9,836 nt of DNA from a bacterium HR39 (lineage in GTDB: Bacteria; Pseudomonadota; Alphaproteobacteria; Geminicoccales; Geminicoccaceae). The translations under genes and the position numbers were made by a program. This document shows positions 7,257-9,836 of the stretch, in pieces. Location of the stretch: assembly GCA_002898955.1 (NCBI GenBank), contig BEIP01000018.1, positions 1 through 9,836 on the forward strand, given 5' to 3'. Each line of letters opens with the position of its first letter. The stretch's first letter is position 1. Under the pieces are notes generated by a model. That model was not told the DNA's origin. It ran no database searches and saw nothing but the letters and a program-made list of their open reading frames with translations.

Positions 7257-7670
7257 TCAGGGCAGATGCGGATGGACCGGCAGCCTGCGGTGCAACCGCG
7301 CATCCCTGGTGCGGAAGTGCTCGACGAACCAGTCGTGGATGCGCCGCGACAGTTCCTCGCGGTAGTTGTCATAGTCGCCCCGCGCGACGGCGTCGATGAT
7401 GTCGGCGATCTCGTCGAGGAGCTTCTCGTGCTCCGCCTTGTGCTCTTCGTACTGGTCGTACTCGTAGCGACGCATGAAAGCCTCTTCCAGCGCGAAGTGC
7501 GCGGCGATCTTCGCGAACACCTCCCCCACGAAGGCCTCCACCTCCTCACGGGAGGGATTCTCCGAGAGGCGATCGTGCAGCTCGTTGATCAGCTCCACGA
7601 GCTCGCGGTGCTCGTGGTCCACGTCCGCAATCCCGGTCTCGAACTCGGGGCGCCATTCGATCAGCGGCAT
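7257..7670 (-). CDS. Bacteriohemerythrin
   Basis: This 137-residue single-domain hemerythrin is a four-helix bundle with a non-heme di-iron site that reversibly binds O2 and may also handle NO or iron. All expected ligands are visible: His21 (DVDHEHRELVELIN, helix 1), His58 and Glu62 (HFALEE), His77 and His81 (HKAEH), and His118 and Asp123 (HFRTRD). The N-terminus, MPLIEWRPEFETGIADVD, is classic for the family. There is no signal peptide or membrane segment, so it is cytoplasmic. The tail (LHRRLPVHPHLP) is basic and histidine-bearing. The ATG at 7670 lies inside the end of the upstream gene (10-nt overlap, 7661-7670) and has AGAGGTGG just upstream, which suggests translational coupling. It is the last gene of a membrane electron-transfer operon, so delivering or sensing O2 or NO for that system is plausible but is inference. 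Confidence 0.94.
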   Translation of the reverse strand: MPLIEWRPEFETGIADVDHEHRELVELINELHDRLSENPSREEVEAFVGEVFAKIAAHFALEEAFMRRYEYDQYEEHKAEHEKLLDEIADIIDAVARGDYDNYREELSRRIHDWFVEHFRTRDARLHRRLPVHPHLP

Positions 7671-8191
7671 CCCTGATCCACCTCTAGATTGTAGTACAGA
7701 AAGCCTCCCTTGTCGGCCTTGAAGTCGACGGCGAGCCGATCGAGCGGCCGCAGCGATACCGTGACCCGGCTGTGCCACACCCGCTCCGTCCACGCCCCGG
7801 TCTCGTCCAGCGCCGCCTCCACGCAGTGGGTGCCGGGCGGGACGGCGAACTCGCGGTAGATGCGCGAGGGGCCGTCGCCCGACAGGCCGGTGGGCGGCAG
7901 CGCCTCGTCCAGCAGCACCTCGCCGTCCAGCGACAGGCGCACCAGAACCGGCCGCCGTTCGCGCTCGCAGGTGCTCGGCCGGCGCTCGCCCGGCGGCAGC
8001 GCCCGGATCTCCTCGTAGCTCAGCCGGCGGCATTCCTCGACCCGCGCCCCGCCGTGGGCGAAGGCGAGGACGATCTGGGCGCGGTCCGACGGGAAGGCAC
8101 GGTAGACGGGGTTCTGCGAGAACCAGCCGACGAGGGCGGCGGCCGCGAGATAGACGAGCCCCTGCCCGATCCGGCGCACCGTCTCACTCAT
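7661..8191 (-). CDS. Small membrane-anchored protein of unknown function
   Basis: I do not recognise this 176-residue protein. It starts MSETVRRIGQG, then has one hydrophobic helix at about 11-25 (GLVYLAAAALVGWF) preceded by arginines, so the rest (~26-176) should be periplasmic. The soluble part contains short hydrophobic alternations (VLVRLSLDGEVLLDE, SRIYREFAVPPGTHCVEAAL, WHSRVTVSLRPL) that look like beta strands of a small sandwich domain. Four cysteines (54, 75, 123, 175) could form two disulfides. Single-anchor helpers such as FixH sit in cytochrome operons, but I see no sequence match to FixH. The start ATG at 8191 has GGAGG upstream and overlaps the end of the cytochrome b fusion gene by 8 nt (ATGAGTGA, 8184-8191). 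Its 3' end overlaps the hemerythrin gene by 10 nt. This tight packing suggests a subunit or assembly partner of the fusion protein. Confidence 0.82.
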   Translation of the reverse strand: MSETVRRIGQGLVYLAAAALVGWFSQNPVYRAFPSDRAQIVLAFAHGGARVEECRRLSYEEIRALPPGERRPSTCERERRPVLVRLSLDGEVLLDEALPPTGLSGDGPSRIYREFAVPPGTHCVEAALDETGAWTERVWHSRVTVSLRPLDRLAVDFKADKGGFLYYNLEVDQGCR

Positions 8192-9743
8192 GGGCCACCT
8201 CCACCCTCGCGGCCGGCGCCCGCACGCTCTCGCGCGCCTCGAGCCGCGCCAGCTCCTCGCGGAAGGCGGCGAGCTCGCGCTCGAGGCGTGCGCGGCCCAG
8301 CACGCCCACGAAGGCGGTGCGCACCCGCTCGTCCGGAACCCGCGCACGCAGCCGCGGATCGCGCTCCCGTGCAAGGCGCGCCTTCGTCCAGTCGATGCCG
8401 AAGCGGTGCAAGCAGCCGTTCTCGGCGCAGCCGGTGATCAGCACGCCTTCGGCGAGGCCGCGGGCGAGCACGTAGTCGACGAAGGCCGGCGGCAGCTGAC
8501 CGGCGCAGGTGAGCGAGACGGTGCCGACGGCCGGCCCGTCGAGACGGTCCAGCGGCACGCCGGGCTCGCAGCCGAAGACGAGGACGCGCGGACGTCCGGA
8601 GAGCCGCGCCGCCGCCTCGTGCACCCGCTCGCGCACCAGCGCGATCGGAAGGTCGGGCAGGTCGATGCCGGGAGAGAGCTCCGCACGCCGGCGGAAGGGC
8701 ATGGAGGTGGGGCACGCCCCGGCGCAGATGCCGCAGGAGACGCACAGCGACGGGTCGACGAGCGGCTCGCGCTCGAAGGGGCGGCCGTCGGTGCGCGGCA
8801 CCATGGTGATGGCGTTGTAGGGGCAGTCGGCGAAGCAGCGGGCGCAGCCGTTGCAGTTGGCGGGATCCACCCGCGCCGGACGGCGCCGCCGCATGGGCGG
8901 AAGCCAGGGGATCGAGAGGAAGAGGAACAGCAGCACGAAGGACGCCGTCCAGGTCAGCGGCCCCGGCAGGCGGTCGAAGAAGGGGTAGAGCGGCAGGTAG
9001 AACCAGTCCAGGCCGACCTCGGCCGGCACCCTGGTGAGATCGGCCGGTCCCTGGCTGGTGGCGGGATGGACGAGCGAGAGGACCAGCAGCGAGGCCAGCA
9101 CGCCGGCGGCCAGCCCGCGCGGCGGGTTGATGCGCGGGCGGGTGATGCGCTGCAGATGGACCCACAGCAGGATGAGGGCGATCAGCGGCACGGCGATGTG
9201 CAGGAAGACCATCAGCGTGAAGAAGCGGTCGTTCAGATGTTCCACGCTGAGGAAGTTGCGGGCGATGGGTTCCCCGAAGATCCCCGCCGCGTCGAACCAC
9301 TTCGTGGTCACCAGGGCCACGTAGAAGGCGAGCTCGTCCCACACCAGCCAGTAGCCGGTGATCCCGGCCACGTACATCAGCACCATCACCGGCACGCCGG
9401 TGACCCAGCTGAACCAGCGGGCGCCGCGGTAGCGCTCGAGGGCGAATTCGCGCGCCATGTGCAGCAGCATGACCACCACCAGCCCGTCCGAGGTGTAGCG
9501 GTGGAGGCTGCGCATGACGCCCGCGGCGTACCACTGGTCGTTGGTCATGTACTCGACCGAGGCGTACGCCTGGAGGATGCCGGTATCGAAGAAGATGTAG
9601 ACGTAGACGCCGCTGACGACGACGATCCACAGGAAGAAGAAACCGAGCGCGCCCAGGTTGAGAAGCGGATTCCAGGCGGGCGGAAAGGCGCGGCCGAGCA
9701 GGTCTTCGGCGGCCGCGAAGGCGCGGCGCAGCAGCTGCTTCAC
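8184..9743 (-). CDS. Cytochrome b - 2x[4Fe-4S] ferredoxin - MvhD-like fusion protein
   Basis: This 519-residue membrane electron-transfer protein has three parts. Residues ~25-283 are a cytochrome b/b6-type domain with about six helices. Bis-histidine heme pairs lie in helix B (His81/His95) and helix D (His182/His196), each spaced H-x13-H. Residues ~240-282 align with the start of the cytochrome b C-terminal part, but the Qo motif PEWY reads LDWF (245-248). A basic RRRR (285-288) puts the rest in the cytoplasm. Two [4Fe-4S] motifs follow: C297/C300/C303/C307 and C334/C337/C340/C344. Residues ~385-480 resemble MvhD, the hydrogenase/Hdr-linked iron-sulfur subunit (C392, C413, C439, C444; GVLITGCAENGCLHRFG). 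The likely role is electron exchange between a cytosolic partner and the quinone pool. The start is GTG at 9743, with GGGAG upstream and a 4-nt GTGA overlap with the preceding gene. The fold assignments are firm; the direction of electron flow is unknown. Confidence 0.9.
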   Translation of the reverse strand: MKQLLRRAFAAAEDLLGRAFPPAWNPLLNLGALGFFFLWIVVVSGVYVYIFFDTGILQAYASVEYMTNDQWYAAGVMRSLHRYTSDGLVVVMLLHMAREFALERYRGARWFSWVTGVPVMVLMYVAGITGYWLVWDELAFYVALVTTKWFDAAGIFGEPIARNFLSVEHLNDRFFTLMVFLHIAVPLIALILLWVHLQRITRPRINPPRGLAAGVLASLLVLSLVHPATSQGPADLTRVPAEVGLDWFYLPLYPFFDRLPGPLTWTASFVLLFLFLSIPWLPPMRRRRPARVDPANCNGCARCFADCPYNAITMVPRTDGRPFEREPLVDPSLCVSCGICAGACPTSMPFRRRAELSPGIDLPDLPIALVRERVHEAAARLSGRPRVLVFGCEPGVPLDRLDGPAVGTVSLTCAGQLPPAFVDYVLARGLAEGVLITGCAENGCLHRFGIDWTKARLARERDPRLRARVPDERVRTAFVGVLGRARLERELAAFREELARLEARESVRAPAARVEVAHE

Positions 9744-9836
9744 CGGTGCTCTCCCTTGCTCACGACCATGTGTGCCCGCTCCCGCGCCCGCCGCCATTCG
9801 CGCGCGAGCACGATGCCCACCGTACTCAGGGCGGCG
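9740..9836 (-). CDS. C-terminal 31 residues of an unidentified protein
   Basis: The reading frame enters from the right edge (first full codon at 9835-9833) and ends with TGA at 9742-9740. It encodes AALSTVGIVLAREWRRARER and then AHMVVSKGEHR. A short hydrophobic run followed by a dense basic stretch could be the end of a membrane helix on its cytoplasmic side or simply an amphipathic C-terminal helix. The frame overlaps the GTG start of the cytochrome b fusion gene by 4 nt (GTGA), so it is part of the same operon. A flavoprotein or another partner of the iron-sulfur domain would make sense here by context, but the fragment is too short to tell. Confidence 0.6.
   Translation of the reverse strand, partial: AALSTVGIVLAREWRRARERAHMVVSKGEHR

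Noticed and set aside
6207..7676. A 489-codon plus-strand frame crossing the gap into the hemerythrin gene
   Set aside because: Its last third is the antisense of a complete hemerythrin, and the first part has no recognisable feature.
9744..9797. An 18-codon N-terminal extension of the cytochrome b fusion starting at an ATG at 9797
   Set aside because: It would overlap the preceding gene by 58 nt. The GTG at 9743 has a GGGAG site and a typical 4-nt GTGA overlap.

Overview
This is a very GC-rich bacterial window, most likely from an alphaproteobacterium of the Rhodospirillales type. The main reason is the gene at 362-1681, which reads along its whole length like FlbD, the flagellar sigma-54 activator best known from Caulobacter. 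It sits in the order motA - flbD - flhA - flhF - flhG on the + strand. The species cannot be named from sequence alone.

Layout. Positions 1-5474 (+) hold the end of a MotA-family stator gene, then flbD, flhA, flhF and flhG, packed with short gaps or a 4-nt overlap. This is a flagellar regulation, export and placement operon. FlbD switches on sigma-54 flagellar promoters, FlhA is the core of the export gate, and FlhF/FlhG set the site and number of flagella. FlhF has lost the lysine of the guanine-specificity motif, and FlhG has no N-terminal FlhF-activating extension. Positions 5475-7256 are about 1.8 kb with no gene I can support, lying between two converging operons. This stretch holds degenerate direct repeats with a period near 61 bp (about 6145-6535), a strong inverted repeat (6579-6625) and smaller hairpins. 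Positions 7257-9836 (-) hold an overlapping operon, read from right to left: the tail of an unidentified gene; a fusion protein made of a cytochrome b membrane domain, a two-cluster ferredoxin domain and an MvhD-like iron-sulfur domain; a small membrane-anchored protein of unknown function; and a bacteriohemerythrin.

How the genes work together. The left operon is a standard flagellar unit. The right operon looks like a membrane electron-transfer system. The fusion protein keeps both bis-histidine heme pairs of cytochrome b, has degenerate Qo-site residues, and carries a cytoplasmic iron-sulfur relay of the kind that partners HdrA-type flavoproteins. The likely role is exchange of electrons between a cytosolic donor or acceptor and the quinone pool, with a hemerythrin that binds O2, NO or iron made from the same message. 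That role is inference. The fusion architecture, the four-gene overlap chain and the unassigned small protein are the parts most worth following up.
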